A stretch of DNA of 64,000 nucleotides. Source: Pontibacter virosus. GTDB lineage: Bacteria > Bacteroidota > Bacteroidia > Cytophagales > Hymenobacteraceae. The stretch covers positions 372,001 to 436,000 of the forward strand of contig NZ_QEKI01000001.1 of NCBI RefSeq assembly GCF_003096355.1, written 5' to 3'. The stretch's first letter is position 1. Every line of letters begins with the position of its first letter. This document shows, in pieces, positions 44,052-53,946 of this stretch. The position numbers and the translations under genes are program-made. The notes under the pieces were generated by a model, which was given only the letters and a program-made list of their open reading frames with translations, made no database searches and was not told the DNA's origin.

Positions 44052-45791
44052 ATGAACAAAGCTTATAAACACAGACCACAGTTCACTCCGATGCAGCGCT
44101 TCTGGCAGCTGCTTGCCGCCGAAAAACGGGAGATCGTATACCTGTACATCTATGCGATTGTGGCTGGCCTGATCAGTCTTTCGCTACCGCTGGGCATCCA
44201 GAGCATCATCGCTTTTGTTTCGAGTGGGCAGATCACGGTGTCGGTGGTGGTGCTGATCACCCTGATCGTGCTGGGCCTGCTTATTGTGGGCGGTATGCAG
44301 ATCATGCAGCTCTGGCTGGTGGAGTACATACAGCAGCGTATTTTCGCACGAACGGCTTTCGACTTTGCTTACCGCGTGCCGCGATTGCAGTCTGAGGCGC
44401 TGCATCGCTATTACCCACCCGAGCTCATGAACCGTTTTTTCGACACGGTTTCGTTGCAGAAGTCTATGGCCAAGCTGCTAACAGACTTCACGACTTCTGC
44501 CATTCAGATCATCTTCGGCCTTATTCTGCTGTCCTTCTACCACCCCTACTTCATTGTGTTCGGCATGATCCTGGTCATCGTGCTGGTCGGCGTCCTATAC
44601 CTGACAAGCCCCCGCGGCATCGATACCAGCATCACCGAGTCGAAGTACAAGTACAAACTGGTTGCCTGGCTCCAGGAGATGGCCCGCTCCATGAACACCT
44701 TTAAACTGGGTGGCCAGTCGGAGCTGCCCACCGAGAAGACCAATGGCTTTGTGACCAGCTATCTGAAGGCGCGCAAGCAGCACTTCCGGGTACTGATGAC
44801 ACAGTACTTCAGCTTTGTGGGTTTCAAGACCGTGATCACGGGAGGCCTGCTGGTACTGGGTGCTGTGCTTGTGATTCAGCGTGAAATCAACATCGGGCAG
44901 TTTGTGGCTTCCGAGATCGTGATCATCCTCATCATGACAGCCGTAGAGAAGATCATCATCAAGCTCGACACGATTTACGACCTGCTCACCAGCCTCGACA
45001 AGCTCGGGCAGGTAACCGACATGCCGCTGGAAGAAGAGCGCGGCGTTCCTGTACCAGCCAGCGGGCAGGGGCTTTCGATCCAGGTGAATAACTTACGCTA
45101 CCAGTACCCGAACGTGGAGGAACGCGCAATCAACGGCATCTCGTTTGATGTGCTGGCCTCAGAGCGAGTGTGCATTGCGGGCTTCAACCGGTCGGGCAAG
45201 TCAACACTCAGCCAGCTGCTGCTTGGTTTGTACGAGAACTACGAAGGCAGCATCGCCTACAACAACCTCTCGATGCGCGACCTCGACAAGAACAGCCTGC
45301 GCCGACTCATTGGTGACAACACGTCCAAGGAGCAGGTTTTTAACGGGACCATCCTGGAGAACATCACGCTGGGTATACCCAACGTACCGATCGAAGACGT
45401 GATCTGGGCGACCGACAACGTGGGCCTGACCGACTTTATACATGAGCTGCCCGATGGTCTGCAGACCGAGCTGACCGGTGGCAGTATTCGCCTGCCGGCT
45501 AGTGTTTCGCGCAAGATCATCATGGCTCGCTGCCTGGTGCTGCGCCCTAAAATGCTGCTACTCGACGACTTTTGGGGAGGGATGGAAAAGCACGAAAAGC
45601 TAAGGCTGATCCAAATGCTTTCGTCGCAGGAGTTCAACTGGACGCTCCTAATTATCTCCAACGACCCGGAAGTAATGGCCATCTGTGACCGCACCCTGCT
45701 CCTGAAGGATGGGCAGCTCGTAGCAAACGGCAATTTTGAAGAGATCCGCCACAGCCTCCCCTATCAGCAACTGGCCAACCTGACTGTATAA
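44052..45791 (+). CDS. ABC exporter half-transporter with degenerate ATPase domain
   Basis: A 579-residue fusion of an exporter membrane domain (about 25-300, six helices) and a nucleotide-binding domain (about 345-570). Walker A GFNRSGKST (377-385) is intact, but the signature is LPASVSRK (481-488) in place of LSGGQRQR, the catalytic Glu after Walker B is Asp506 (LLLDDFWGG), the D-loop is not SALD, and the switch His is Asn537 (IISNDPEV). Such changes usually cripple hydrolysis. Together with HlyD and TolC genes it forms a type I secretion or efflux-like operon. The N-terminus lacks a C39 peptidase domain. Confidence 0.88.
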   Translation: MNKAYKHRPQFTPMQRFWQLLAAEKREIVYLYIYAIVAGLISLSLPLGIQSIIAFVSSGQITVSVVVLITLIVLGLLIVGGMQIMQLWLVEYIQQRIFARTAFDFAYRVPRLQSEALHRYYPPELMNRFFDTVSLQKSMAKLLTDFTTSAIQIIFGLILLSFYHPYFIVFGMILVIVLVGVLYLTSPRGIDTSITESKYKYKLVAWLQEMARSMNTFKLGGQSELPTEKTNGFVTSYLKARKQHFRVLMTQYFSFVGFKTVITGGLLVLGAVLVIQREINIGQFVASEIVIILIMTAVEKIIIKLDTIYDLLTSLDKLGQVTDMPLEEERGVPVPASGQGLSIQVNNLRYQYPNVEERAINGISFDVLASERVCIAGFNRSGKSTLSQLLLGLYENYEGSIAYNNLSMRDLDKNSLRRLIGDNTSKEQVFNGTILENITLGIPNVPIEDVIWATDNVGLTDFIHELPDGLQTELTGGSIRLPASVSRKIIMARCLVLRPKMLLLDDFWGGMEKHEKLRLIQMLSSQEFNWTLLIISNDPEVMAICDRTLLLKDGQLVANGNFEEIRHSLPYQQLANLTV

Positions 45792-45793
45792 CC

Positions 45794-47149
45794 ATGAAAG
45801 AGAAAGATCCTTATACCCCATCGCGGGAACACGGGGCCAGGGAGGCAATGGAAATGGTGCGCACGCCGTCGCTCGGACGCACGCTGGCTTACTGGATTGT
45901 AGGCATTGTGCTTTTCCTGATTCTGATCCTGTTTTTGCCCTGGACGCAGAATATCTCCTCTCGCGGCGCACTCACCGCTCTTAACCCGGAGGACCGCCCC
46001 CAAACTGTGCAGAGTACCATAGCCGGCCGCATCGAGCGCTGGCATGTGCAGGAAGGCCAACTGGTGCAGAAAGGCGACACGATCGTGAGCTTGTCGGAAG
46101 TGAAGGAGAAATTCTTTGACCCGCAGCTGCTCGACCGCCTGGATGAACAGGTACAGGCCAAAGAGGGAGCCGCCACGGCCACAAGAGCCAAAACCGAAGC
46201 TTTGCAGGACCAGATACAGGCTTTGCGGGAAGGCCTACAGTTTAGCCTGACCAAGGGCCGCAACAAAATAGACCAGACCCAACTGAAGGTGCAAAGTGAT
46301 AGTGCGGACCTGGTAGCCCAGCGTGTAGAAGTGGAAATAGCCCGTAACCAGTACGAACGACAGGAAGCACTGTACAAGCAGGGACTGAAGTCGCTGACCG
46401 AGCTCGAAGCCCGCCGCCTGAAGCTGCAGGAAGCGGAAGCCAAGCTGATCGCCAACGAAAACAAGCTGGGCAGCGCCCGGGCCGAATTGCGGAACGCGTA
46501 TACGGAGCTCAACTCACTGCAGGCCGAGTATGCAGATAAGCTGGCCAAAGCAGAATCGGAGCTTAACTCTAACCAAGCCTACCTGTACAGCACAATTGGG
46601 GACGTATCGAAGCTGCGGAGCGAGTATAGCAGCACACTGGTGCGGAGTAGCTTTTACCAGGTAGTAGCCCCGCAAACAGGCTACCTCGTGCGGACACTCC
46701 GGGCAGGTATAGGCGAGAACATCAAAGAAGGGGAAGCCATCGCCACCATCATGCCTGATGATCCGCGGCTCGCTGTGGAGCTGTACGTGCAACCGATGGA
46801 CCTGCCGCTTCTCTATCGCGGCGCTCCGGTGCGCCTGCAGTTCGATGGCTGGCCGGCGCTTGTGTTCTCAGGTTGGCCAAACCTGGGCTTTGGTACCTTT
46901 GGTGGCAAAGTGGCTGTTATTGACAACACCGCCACCAACGGCCTGTACCGTATGCTCGTGGTGCAGGATCCGGAGCAGGAGAAATGGCCGGAGGCTATTC
47001 GGATTGGCTCTGGCGTACAAGGCTGGGCCATGCTGCGCAATGTACCGATCTGGTACGAACTGTGGCGTCAGCTCAACGGCTTCCCGCCCGACTATACCGG
47101 CACACTGCCTGTGGATGGTGCCAACACCCAGACCAAAGAAGAGAAGTAA
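45794..47149 (+). CDS. HlyD-family membrane fusion protein
   Basis: A 451-residue periplasmic adaptor. One N-terminal membrane helix (about 31-50), a lipoyl half-motif with AGRIERWHVQEGQLVQKGDTI, in outline, then a long alpha-helical hairpin (about 105-280) rich in Q, E, K and R, the second lipoyl half (APQTGYLVRTLRAGIGENIKEG) and a beta-barrel domain. It would link the inner-membrane ABC protein to the TolC channel. It starts two bases after the ABC stop and is followed by the TolC gene after four bases. Confidence 0.92.
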   Translation: MKEKDPYTPSREHGAREAMEMVRTPSLGRTLAYWIVGIVLFLILILFLPWTQNISSRGALTALNPEDRPQTVQSTIAGRIERWHVQEGQLVQKGDTIVSLSEVKEKFFDPQLLDRLDEQVQAKEGAATATRAKTEALQDQIQALREGLQFSLTKGRNKIDQTQLKVQSDSADLVAQRVEVEIARNQYERQEALYKQGLKSLTELEARRLKLQEAEAKLIANENKLGSARAELRNAYTELNSLQAEYADKLAKAESELNSNQAYLYSTIGDVSKLRSEYSSTLVRSSFYQVVAPQTGYLVRTLRAGIGENIKEGEAIATIMPDDPRLAVELYVQPMDLPLLYRGAPVRLQFDGWPALVFSGWPNLGFGTFGGKVAVIDNTATNGLYRMLVVQDPEQEKWPEAIRIGSGVQGWAMLRNVPIWYELWRQLNGFPPDYTGTLPVDGANTQTKEEK

Positions 47150-47153
47150 GTAC

Positions 47154-48590
47154 ATGAAGCGATATCGTTTTTTAGTCTTTTTGCTGTTGCTGCTTTGCCT
47201 GACAGGTATAGACCGACCGGGTATGGCCCAGACGGCGGACTCGGTGAAGGTGCTCACCATGCATGCGCTGTACGAACAAGTGCTGGCGCATCATCCGCTG
47301 GCGGCGCAGGCGGCGCTGTTGGCGCGCCAGGCGGATCAGGAGTTGCGTATGGCCCGTGGCGGCTTCGACCCCGTGCTGAACAGCAAGTATGGCGAAAAGC
47401 AGTTTTCGGACAAGGAGTACTATACCTACTGGAACAACAGCCTGCGGGTACCGCTGTGGTTTGGTCCGCAATTGCTGGCAGGCTACGAGCGCAACAGTGG
47501 CCCCTACCTGAATCCCGAAAAATACACCCCCTCCAACGGCCTGAGCTACGCAGGTATAGCCGTGCCGCTTGGTCAGGGCTTGTTCATGGATGAGCGCCGC
47601 TCCCTTGTGCGTCAGGCGCAACTGCTTCCCCAGATGGCCGAAGCCGACCGCCTCAAATTGGTGAATAAACTGCTGCTCGACGTGGCCAAAGACTACTGGG
47701 ACTGGCTCTATTATTATAATGAGGTGCAGGTATACCGCGAGGCCCTGGAACTGGCTGAAGTCCGTACCCGGGCCGTGAACGAACGAGCCCGCCAGGGCGA
47801 CCTGGCTGCTATCGACACGGTAGAAGCCCGCACCGAGGCCCTCAACCGCCGGGTACTGCTCAGCGCTGCCCTGCAGCAGTACAACAACAGCAAGCTGCGG
47901 GTTGAGATGCACCTGTGGGATGAGGGCAATCAGCCGCTGGGGCTTGCCGCCAATGCCGTACCGTCTGCGGCGGGCACCGAACTGGACCCGCTCAGCCCCG
48001 ATGATCTGCAGGAACTGGTGGCACTGGCCAAGGTCAACCACCCCGACATCGTCAAACTCGACCTGAAAGGGCAGCAACTGGAAGTAGAGCGCCGCTTTGC
48101 CGCTGATAAGCTTAAGCCAAAGCTGGATGTGGAATACAACCTGCTGCAGAGCGACTTTTTCATGAACGGCGAAGCTTTCCAATCACCCTATATGCGCAAC
48201 AACTATAAAGTAGGCATCAGCTTTAGCCAACCACTGTTTTTGCGACAGGAACGAGGCAAATTACAACTCACCAAAATAAAGCAGCAGGAAGTAGGCTTTC
48301 AGCAGTCCTTTACCTTGCGGGCCATCGAGAACGCAGTGCAGATGGTATACAACGAATGGTTGGCGCTGGAAGAGCAGCTTGCGCTGCAGGAGCAGATGGT
48401 AACGAATGCCCGTATCCTGCAGGAAGGCGAAATCATTAAATTCCAGAGCGGCGAAAGCTCCATCTTTCTGATCAACGCCCGCGAGCAGAAGCTACTGGAG
48501 TCACAGATAAAGCTCTACGACCTGCGCAGCAAGTACGCCAAAATCAAAGCCCAACTCTACTGGACGGCTGGCAACATGCAGCAGGATTAA
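47154..48590 (+). CDS. TolC-family outer-membrane channel protein
   Basis: A protein of 478 residues with signal peptide (cleavage near GMA-QT, about residue 25) and the paired helical and strand repeats of TolC-like efflux channels, e.g. DVAKDYWDWLYYYNEVQVYREALELAEVRTR in outline and the second half with NEWLALEEQLALQEQMVTNARILQEG in part. I start at ATG 47154, four bases after the HlyD stop; a long upstream extension of the frame overlaps HlyD and is not real. It is the last gene of the exporter operon and converges on the TSUP gene with one base between stops. Confidence 0.92.
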   Translation: MKRYRFLVFLLLLLCLTGIDRPGMAQTADSVKVLTMHALYEQVLAHHPLAAQAALLARQADQELRMARGGFDPVLNSKYGEKQFSDKEYYTYWNNSLRVPLWFGPQLLAGYERNSGPYLNPEKYTPSNGLSYAGIAVPLGQGLFMDERRSLVRQAQLLPQMAEADRLKLVNKLLLDVAKDYWDWLYYYNEVQVYREALELAEVRTRAVNERARQGDLAAIDTVEARTEALNRRVLLSAALQQYNNSKLRVEMHLWDEGNQPLGLAANAVPSAAGTELDPLSPDDLQELVALAKVNHPDIVKLDLKGQQLEVERRFAADKLKPKLDVEYNLLQSDFFMNGEAFQSPYMRNNYKVGISFSQPLFLRQERGKLQLTKIKQQEVGFQQSFTLRAIENAVQMVYNEWLALEEQLALQEQMVTNARILQEGEIIKFQSGESSIFLINAREQKLLESQIKLYDLRSKYAKIKAQLYWTAGNMQQD

Positions 48591-48591
48591 G

Positions 48592-49413
48592 CTAGCCCTT
48601 CTTCCCGACCCACTCTAACACGGCGGTACTCAAGCGGGCAAAGTCTTCTCCATCCACGCCGTAAGTATCATAAGCCAGTTTGAGGATGATGCCGCTTACG
48701 ACCACCAGAAACAGCGCCCGCACGAAGCCAGTGCCGCGCTTGAGGGCGGTGCGGGTGCCCAACTGCGAGCCAATAATACTGCAGATCGCCATGGGTACAG
48801 CCACTTCATAGAGCACATGGCCTTTCCAGATGAAGTAGAGCAGTGCCGACAGGTTAGTGGCCACGTTCACCACCTTACCCGCCGCAGAAGCCGCAAGAAA
48901 ATTAAAACCAAACAGGCCGATGAAAATGAAGATCAGGAAGCTGCCTGTACCCGGTCCGAAGAAGCCGTCATAGAATCCGATGGCTGCGCCTATCAGAATC
49001 CCGTATACCTTCTCCTTTGCGTCTGTGAGTTTTGGTGCATGCAGCGAGCCAAAGTCCTTTTTGATGAAAGTATAGATGGCGACGAGGATGAGTAACAGCA
49101 GAATGAGCGGTTTGAGCAGGTTAGCATCCAGATGGCTCAGGGCTCTCGCTCCTAAAAAAGAAAACACAAAAGCCGCCGCAGCAGCCGGAAGAATGGCCAT
49201 GTAGTTGATCTTCACTGTCCGTACATAGCGCACCATGGCCGAAGTAGTACCGGCTATACCCGCAAACTTGCCCGTACCAAACAAGGTCGGCAAAGGCACA
49301 CCGGGCAAAAAGATCATCAGGGCCGGCAGCTGTATCAACCCTCCCCCACCTACCACCGAATCGATAAATCCCGCCAGAAAGGCGAAAAAGCACAGGTATA
49401 CAATTTCTTCCAC
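48592..49413 (-). CDS. TSUP-family (TauE/SafE) membrane permease
   Basis: A 273-residue membrane protein with about eight helices. The duplicated family motif appears twice: GFIDSVVGGGGLIQLPALM near residue 15 and GFYDGFFGPGTGSFLIF near 146. The family exports or imports small organosulphur or sulphur-oxyanion compounds such as sulphite or sulphoacetate. Its stop is one base from the TolC stop on the other strand. No sulphur gene is adjacent; the sulphite-using comA lies 27 kb away. Confidence 0.9.
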   Translation of the reverse strand: MEEIVYLCFFAFLAGFIDSVVGGGGLIQLPALMIFLPGVPLPTLFGTGKFAGIAGTTSAMVRYVRTVKINYMAILPAAAAAFVFSFLGARALSHLDANLLKPLILLLLILVAIYTFIKKDFGSLHAPKLTDAKEKVYGILIGAAIGFYDGFFGPGTGSFLIFIFIGLFGFNFLAASAAGKVVNVATNLSALLYFIWKGHVLYEVAVPMAICSIIGSQLGTRTALKRGTGFVRALFLVVVSGIILKLAYDTYGVDGEDFARLSTAVLEWVGKKG

Positions 49414-49652
49414 CGCTTAAGTTACTAATGCTGAATTTAAAAAGCCGCGCAAGTTAAGCGATTGTTGCTGTAATTTAAGCGGAGATACAGGGGTATATTT
49501 CAGCAAGGCATAGCTAACTGGTAGTCAGCTTCATAACTAAAGTATAGCAGAACTTATAATAAAGTGTTGCTTGGACACTGTTGTTAATAACATGGGTTAT
49601 CCACAAAAGTTACTAACATTTTTAGTTAGATTCTAAAAATATTAGCTACACG

Positions 49653-52391
49653 CTATAACTGTCCCCCAATCACGACCCGCTCTTTGTGCACACTCTTTTG
49701 CCCATCCAGGTCGAAGAGCTCAATATAGAATAGGTAGTAACCAATAGCCGCTTTAGAGCCGTCCTGTCGGGTGCCATCCCAGCGGAAGAAACCGCTGGTG
49801 GCCAGCAGTTCGTTTCGCACCAGTTTGCGGACTTCGCGTCCCTGTGCATCAAACACGGTGATACTGGCGACAAGACCACTTTGATCAGCGCTGTAGTTAA
49901 TGGTCGTAAAATCCTCGTAGCCATCACCATCCGGGGAGAACACCTTTGGTTCGATCGTGAACATCCGCTGCGCCGCTATACCTGGCTGCGACTGCGAGTT
50001 GAGGTAGCCGGGCGTGGCCCCTACTGAAGTGGCCGCCGAGTGGAAATTGTCTGCCGTAGTCGGACCATCCAGTCGGATGCGTTCCAGCGAAATGCCGTTG
50101 CGGTCGTCGATCAGGCTGAAGTGCATCCGCTCGGTATAGTCGAAGCGGTCGGCAATGCGGTTGTCAGCCTGCAATACAACCACTGAGCCGGCAGCATCCG
50201 GATAGGACGGCAGCGAAGCCATCTGCAGAAAAGTTTCTTCCCGACCTGCGGGATAATTGTTCTTAATGTTCTCAGGATTGATAGTGAGCACCACATATTG
50301 GCCGGGTGCCAGTACAAAATGAGCTGTAGTGATCCCCCGACGGTTTGCAATGCTGTCGTTGCTGGTATTGGCCAACTGCCAGTTCCGCAGGTTGATGTAC
50401 TTGTCGCTGCGGTTGACGAGTTCCACAAAATCCACGCCGCCGGGTCTGGGGTTGGACAGCACCTCGTTGATGACCACATCGCCAGGTTCCGGTGCAGAGG
50501 GCAAGGCAAAGGTAGCTGTAAGCGGTTGCGGGCTCAGGTTACCGGCACAGTCGCGTATACCTAAAGCGGTCAAGGTATAGAGCTGCCGCTCCTGCAGTGG
50601 CGCATTGAGTTGTAACACGACCTCCTCAAACAGCGGAGAAACAACCTGCACGGCGGCAATACCTATACCTGCCGGACTTAAGGTATAGCGGTTCACTTCC
50701 GCGACTTGTGCACTGTCCAGTCGCTCGTTGAAACGGAGTAGCAGCCGATCAGGGGCCAGTGCCGTCACACTGAGCAAGGTTGGTGGTGTGTTGTCAGGTA
50801 TGGAGGCTGTTACGGAATTGGGTTGAGCGGGTGTGCCACCGCGCGGGTCATTGGAGGCAGTCCAGTTTTCAGCACCGGCACAGGGATTTGTCACGTCGAT
50901 CATCTCCAGGCTCCAACCGCCGTTGCGCTTGGCATTGTCGCGGTACCAGGTATCGTTGTAATTCACGGCATAGATCAGGCGACCATTGGGCTGGCGCAGT
51001 TGCAGGATTTCACCGGTGTTGTTGAGGCTTGGGAAATTGCTGATGCCGATGACGCGGCCATATTCAGTAAAATTACTCACCTGCACATTAGGCACCAACA
51101 CGGCGTATTCAGCTGGCTGCAGGAGCACGTTGGGCAGGATGGTAGTAGAAGTGGCATCAGAGAAGCGTATACCTTGTAGCGTAAGTACTTTATCGGTTGG
51201 GTTGTGCAGCTCGATGTATTCCACTGCCGGCAAGCCCAGTGCCGGTGTTTCTCGGGCCATGATTTCGGTGATGAGCAACTCGTTGTAACCGGGCAGCACT
51301 GCTGGCAACGCATACTGAAAAGTCAGTTCTACTGGGCCTGGCAGGGCATTGCCATAAAGGTCGGCTATACCTGTCACTGCTATTGTGTTTGCCCCATTTC
51401 GCAAAGACTGCGCAAAGGTGAGCAGTACAGTGCCGCTCTCGGTCAGCTCAGTGGAAGTCGGTTTGAAGTTCCCGTTCAAGGTATAGTTATCAAGGTTTTG
51501 GGCTTGCTCCCTGGCAAGCGGCTCATTAAAGCGCAGCTCTATTGTTTGCGTACTAAGCGGCTGAGCGCTTTCCAGCACCGGCGGAGTGGTGTCCGTTATC
51601 CGGAAATCATCAAAGTAAAAGCGCTGTCTGTTGGTAGAGCTATACCTGACCAGCACCCCAAGATAAGCCGAGCGTTTGTGTGTAGCATCTGTTACCGAAC
51701 CCTGGCTTTTGTAGCTCTCCCCCGTTCCGGTCACGTCGATCTCCAGCTGCCAGGTATAATCGAGGTTTCGCGTTACCCGTACCCGCACGATATTGTTGGA
51801 AGTCGCTACTGTCTTGTCCTCGCCATTGATGATGATAACGGGTGGTTTACCAGCGTCTTTCCGGAAGAGGCTTACCTCGTCTGGCGTACCACCGATGCGC
51901 ACAAAATACCCATTCACATCGGCGGCTTTAAGCTCTTCTTTATCAGCCATCAGAAAGACATCCGCATAGTTGCTGGAGGAGGTAGCCAGCCGCAGGTTGG
52001 CCCAGAACTCCCACACTGTTCCCACTGCTGCCTGCGAAGGTGTTGCCAGGTTCAACACGGTGCCCGTTACGGCTGGCCCATTGCTTTGCAGTTGGTTTTG
52101 GGGGTTTATGATAAAGCTGTTTACATCACCCGTCCAGGTTGGATTCTGGGTGAAGTCGCCGTCAGAAAAATTTTCCTGTAGCTGAGCGGTAGCCAGGTAT
52201 GGGAGAAATAGCAAAAGCCCTGCAGCCAGCGCTCTTTGCGTGAAACCTGCTTTGAAGAGACTAGTGATAAAGTAGTTTATACCTATTACGAGTACCAGCA
52301 CCAATTTTGTCATTCTGCAAGAATCTTGGTGGCTAGCGTAATAGGCATCGAGCTTAGAATCTATAATAGCCTGGCGTAAAGTTTGTTTCAT
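49653..52391 (-). CDS. secreted lamin-tail-domain protein with gliding-type C-terminus
   Basis: A 912-residue secreted protein. After a long N-terminus whose hydrophobic signal ends near ATA-QL (about residue 70) come a concanavalin-like beta domain (about 75-270), bacterial Ig-like NEPL segments, two lamin-tail domains (about 365-490 and 634-760), and a C-terminal FlgD/CHU_C-type domain (about 815-912: VFSPDGDGYEDFTTINY, then VFDAQGREV). That C-terminus suggests type IX secretion and surface or extracellular placement (known for the family, inferred here). An in-frame ATG at codon 27 could be the true start. Confidence 0.85.
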   Translation of the reverse strand: MKQTLRQAIIDSKLDAYYASHQDSCRMTKLVLVLVIGINYFITSLFKAGFTQRALAAGLLLFLPYLATAQLQENFSDGDFTQNPTWTGDVNSFIINPQNQLQSNGPAVTGTVLNLATPSQAAVGTVWEFWANLRLATSSSNYADVFLMADKEELKAADVNGYFVRIGGTPDEVSLFRKDAGKPPVIIINGEDKTVATSNNIVRVRVTRNLDYTWQLEIDVTGTGESYKSQGSVTDATHKRSAYLGVLVRYSSTNRQRFYFDDFRITDTTPPVLESAQPLSTQTIELRFNEPLAREQAQNLDNYTLNGNFKPTSTELTESGTVLLTFAQSLRNGANTIAVTGIADLYGNALPGPVELTFQYALPAVLPGYNELLITEIMARETPALGLPAVEYIELHNPTDKVLTLQGIRFSDATSTTILPNVLLQPAEYAVLVPNVQVSNFTEYGRVIGISNFPSLNNTGEILQLRQPNGRLIYAVNYNDTWYRDNAKRNGGWSLEMIDVTNPCAGAENWTASNDPRGGTPAQPNSVTASIPDNTPPTLLSVTALAPDRLLLRFNERLDSAQVAEVNRYTLSPAGIGIAAVQVVSPLFEEVVLQLNAPLQERQLYTLTALGIRDCAGNLSPQPLTATFALPSAPEPGDVVINEVLSNPRPGGVDFVELVNRSDKYINLRNWQLANTSNDSIANRRGITTAHFVLAPGQYVVLTINPENIKNNYPAGREETFLQMASLPSYPDAAGSVVVLQADNRIADRFDYTERMHFSLIDDRNGISLERIRLDGPTTADNFHSAATSVGATPGYLNSQSQPGIAAQRMFTIEPKVFSPDGDGYEDFTTINYSADQSGLVASITVFDAQGREVRKLVRNELLATSGFFRWDGTRQDGSKAAIGYYLFYIELFDLDGQKSVHKERVVIGGQL

Positions 52392-52641
52392 GCGCAGATG
52401 TTTCGGTGAAAACTTACGAACTTCGCAGCCGCGAAAGGAAAAGGCGGGTCACAAGACCACAAAAAACAAGTCCTCACAGGTATCTGAGGAAGCTGTGAAG
52501 TCAGGAAACCAGCCACTTTTATAAAATTTAGAACTTTTACGCGAGCTAAGAGAGTTAGTTAGAGGAAGTTGACGAGTCGGGAAGATAAGGGTTGTATAGG
52601 GACAGGTAGCGACCTGTCTGAATCGTGCACATTTATAATTT
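52392..52641. other. intergenic region upstream of asd, first part
   Basis: Between the lamin-tail protein start and the repeat at 52642. No coding frame, hairpin or promoter box that I can defend. Confidence 0.4.
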
Positions 52642-52733
52642 GTCAGAATCAGGATTTACAGGATTACAGGATTGAAGGGATTCTTATTATTGATTGTTTT
52701 TTTTAAATCAATCCTGAAAATCTTGAATCTGAC
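52642..52733. repeat. dispersed intergenic repeat, copy 1, hairpin-forming
   Basis: GTCAGAATCAGGATTTACAG (from 52642) with repeated AGGATT units continues to about 52685 and is followed by a near-inverted copy TCAATCCTGAAAATCTTGAA ending in TCTGAC (52708-52733). The first arm resembles, inverted, the sequence at 61528-61571. Such AATCCTG-repeats look like a small intergenic repeat family. Confidence 0.6.
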
Positions 52734-52777
52734 AATAAGCAATCAACCATCAACAATTAAATAATATACCCTAAACA

Positions 52778-53767
52778 ATGAAAGTAGCAGTAGTAGGCGC
52801 CACCGGATTGGTAGGCGGCGAGATTTTAAAAGTACTGGCGGAGCGCGACTTCCCAGTAACGGAATTATTGTTGGTTGCTTCTGAGAGATCTGTTGGTAAA
52901 CAGATGGAGTTTAAGGGTAAACAGATAAAGGTGATCGGGATGCAGGAAGCGATCGCGGCTGCCCCGCAAATCGCCATTTTCTCAGCAGGCGGCAGCACCT
53001 CTACCGAGTGGGCCCCGAGGTTTGCCGAAGCAGGCATTGTGGTAGTAGACAATTCCTCGGCCTGGCGCATGGACCCTAGCAAAAAGCTGGTGGTACCCGA
53101 GATCAACGCCAAAGAGCTGACTAAAGAAGATAAGATCATAGCCAACCCGAACTGCTCAACCATCCAGATGGTAGTGGCCCTGAACAAGCTGCACGAAGAG
53201 CTGCAGGCGAAGCGCATTGTCGTGAGCACTTACCAGTCAGTGACAGGTACGGGCGTGAAAGCGGTGGAGCAGCTGATGAACGAGCGTGCAGGCAAAGAAG
53301 GTGAGAAAGCTTATCCGTATACCATCGACCTGAACGTTCTGCCACATATCGACGTGTTTCAGGACAACGGCTATACCAAAGAGGAAATGAAAATGATCCT
53401 CGAAACCAAGAAGATCATGGGCGACGACTCGATCCGGGTAACGGCGACTGCGGTGCGTATACCTGTAATGGGTGGTCACTCCGAGTCAGTGAACGTGGAG
53501 TTCGAGAAGGATTTTACGCTGGATGAGGTATACCGCATTCTCAACGAAACGGAAGGTGTCAAGGTAGTAGATGACGTGAAAAACCTGGTTTACCCAATGC
53601 CAAAAGATGCCCACGGTAAAGACGAAGTGCTCGTTGGCCGTGTGCGCCTGGACGAAACGCAGCCACGCACGCTAAACATGTGGATCGTGGCGGACAACTT
53701 GCGCAAAGGCGCTGCGACCAATGCCGTGCAGATTGCGGAGTATTTGGTGAAAGAGGGGTTGGTGTAG
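52778..53767 (+). CDS. asd: aspartate-semialdehyde dehydrogenase
   Basis: Reduces aspartyl phosphate to aspartate semialdehyde, the branch point to lysine, diaminopimelate, threonine and methionine. The 329 residues start with the nucleotide motif VVGATGLVGGE (5-15). Catalytic Cys126 lies in ANPNCSTIQ and the conserved His in VRIPVMGGHSESV; substrate-binding residues around 160-170 (YQSVTGTGVKAVEQL) are present. It appears monocistronic, with a hairpin at 53808-53830. Confidence 0.97.
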   Translation: MKVAVVGATGLVGGEILKVLAERDFPVTELLLVASERSVGKQMEFKGKQIKVIGMQEAIAAAPQIAIFSAGGSTSTEWAPRFAEAGIVVVDNSSAWRMDPSKKLVVPEINAKELTKEDKIIANPNCSTIQMVVALNKLHEELQAKRIVVSTYQSVTGTGVKAVEQLMNERAGKEGEKAYPYTIDLNVLPHIDVFQDNGYTKEEMKMILETKKIMGDDSIRVTATAVRIPVMGGHSESVNVEFEKDFTLDEVYRILNETEGVKVVDDVKNLVYPMPKDAHGKDEVLVGRVRLDETQPRTLNMWIVADNLRKGAATNAVQIAEYLVKEGLV

Positions 53768-53807
53768 TTGTTTGAAAGACACGAAACACAGCGAAATAGA
53801 AACAAGG

Positions 53808-53830
53808 ATGGGGGCTTCAGTAGCCCCCAT
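53808..53830 (+). terminator. terminator of asd
   Basis: ATGGGGGCT pairs perfectly with AGCCCCCAT around TCAGT and is followed by TTTTTT. Confidence 0.85.
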
Positions 53831-53946
53831 TTTTTATTATGTGCAAGTAATAAAAACGGTATATACAAAAAGAATAAGCTCTCTATTCTATATAAAATGC
53901 CATATATTTAAGTCAATAGCGAAACGCATCTTTACCGAGACCCCTG

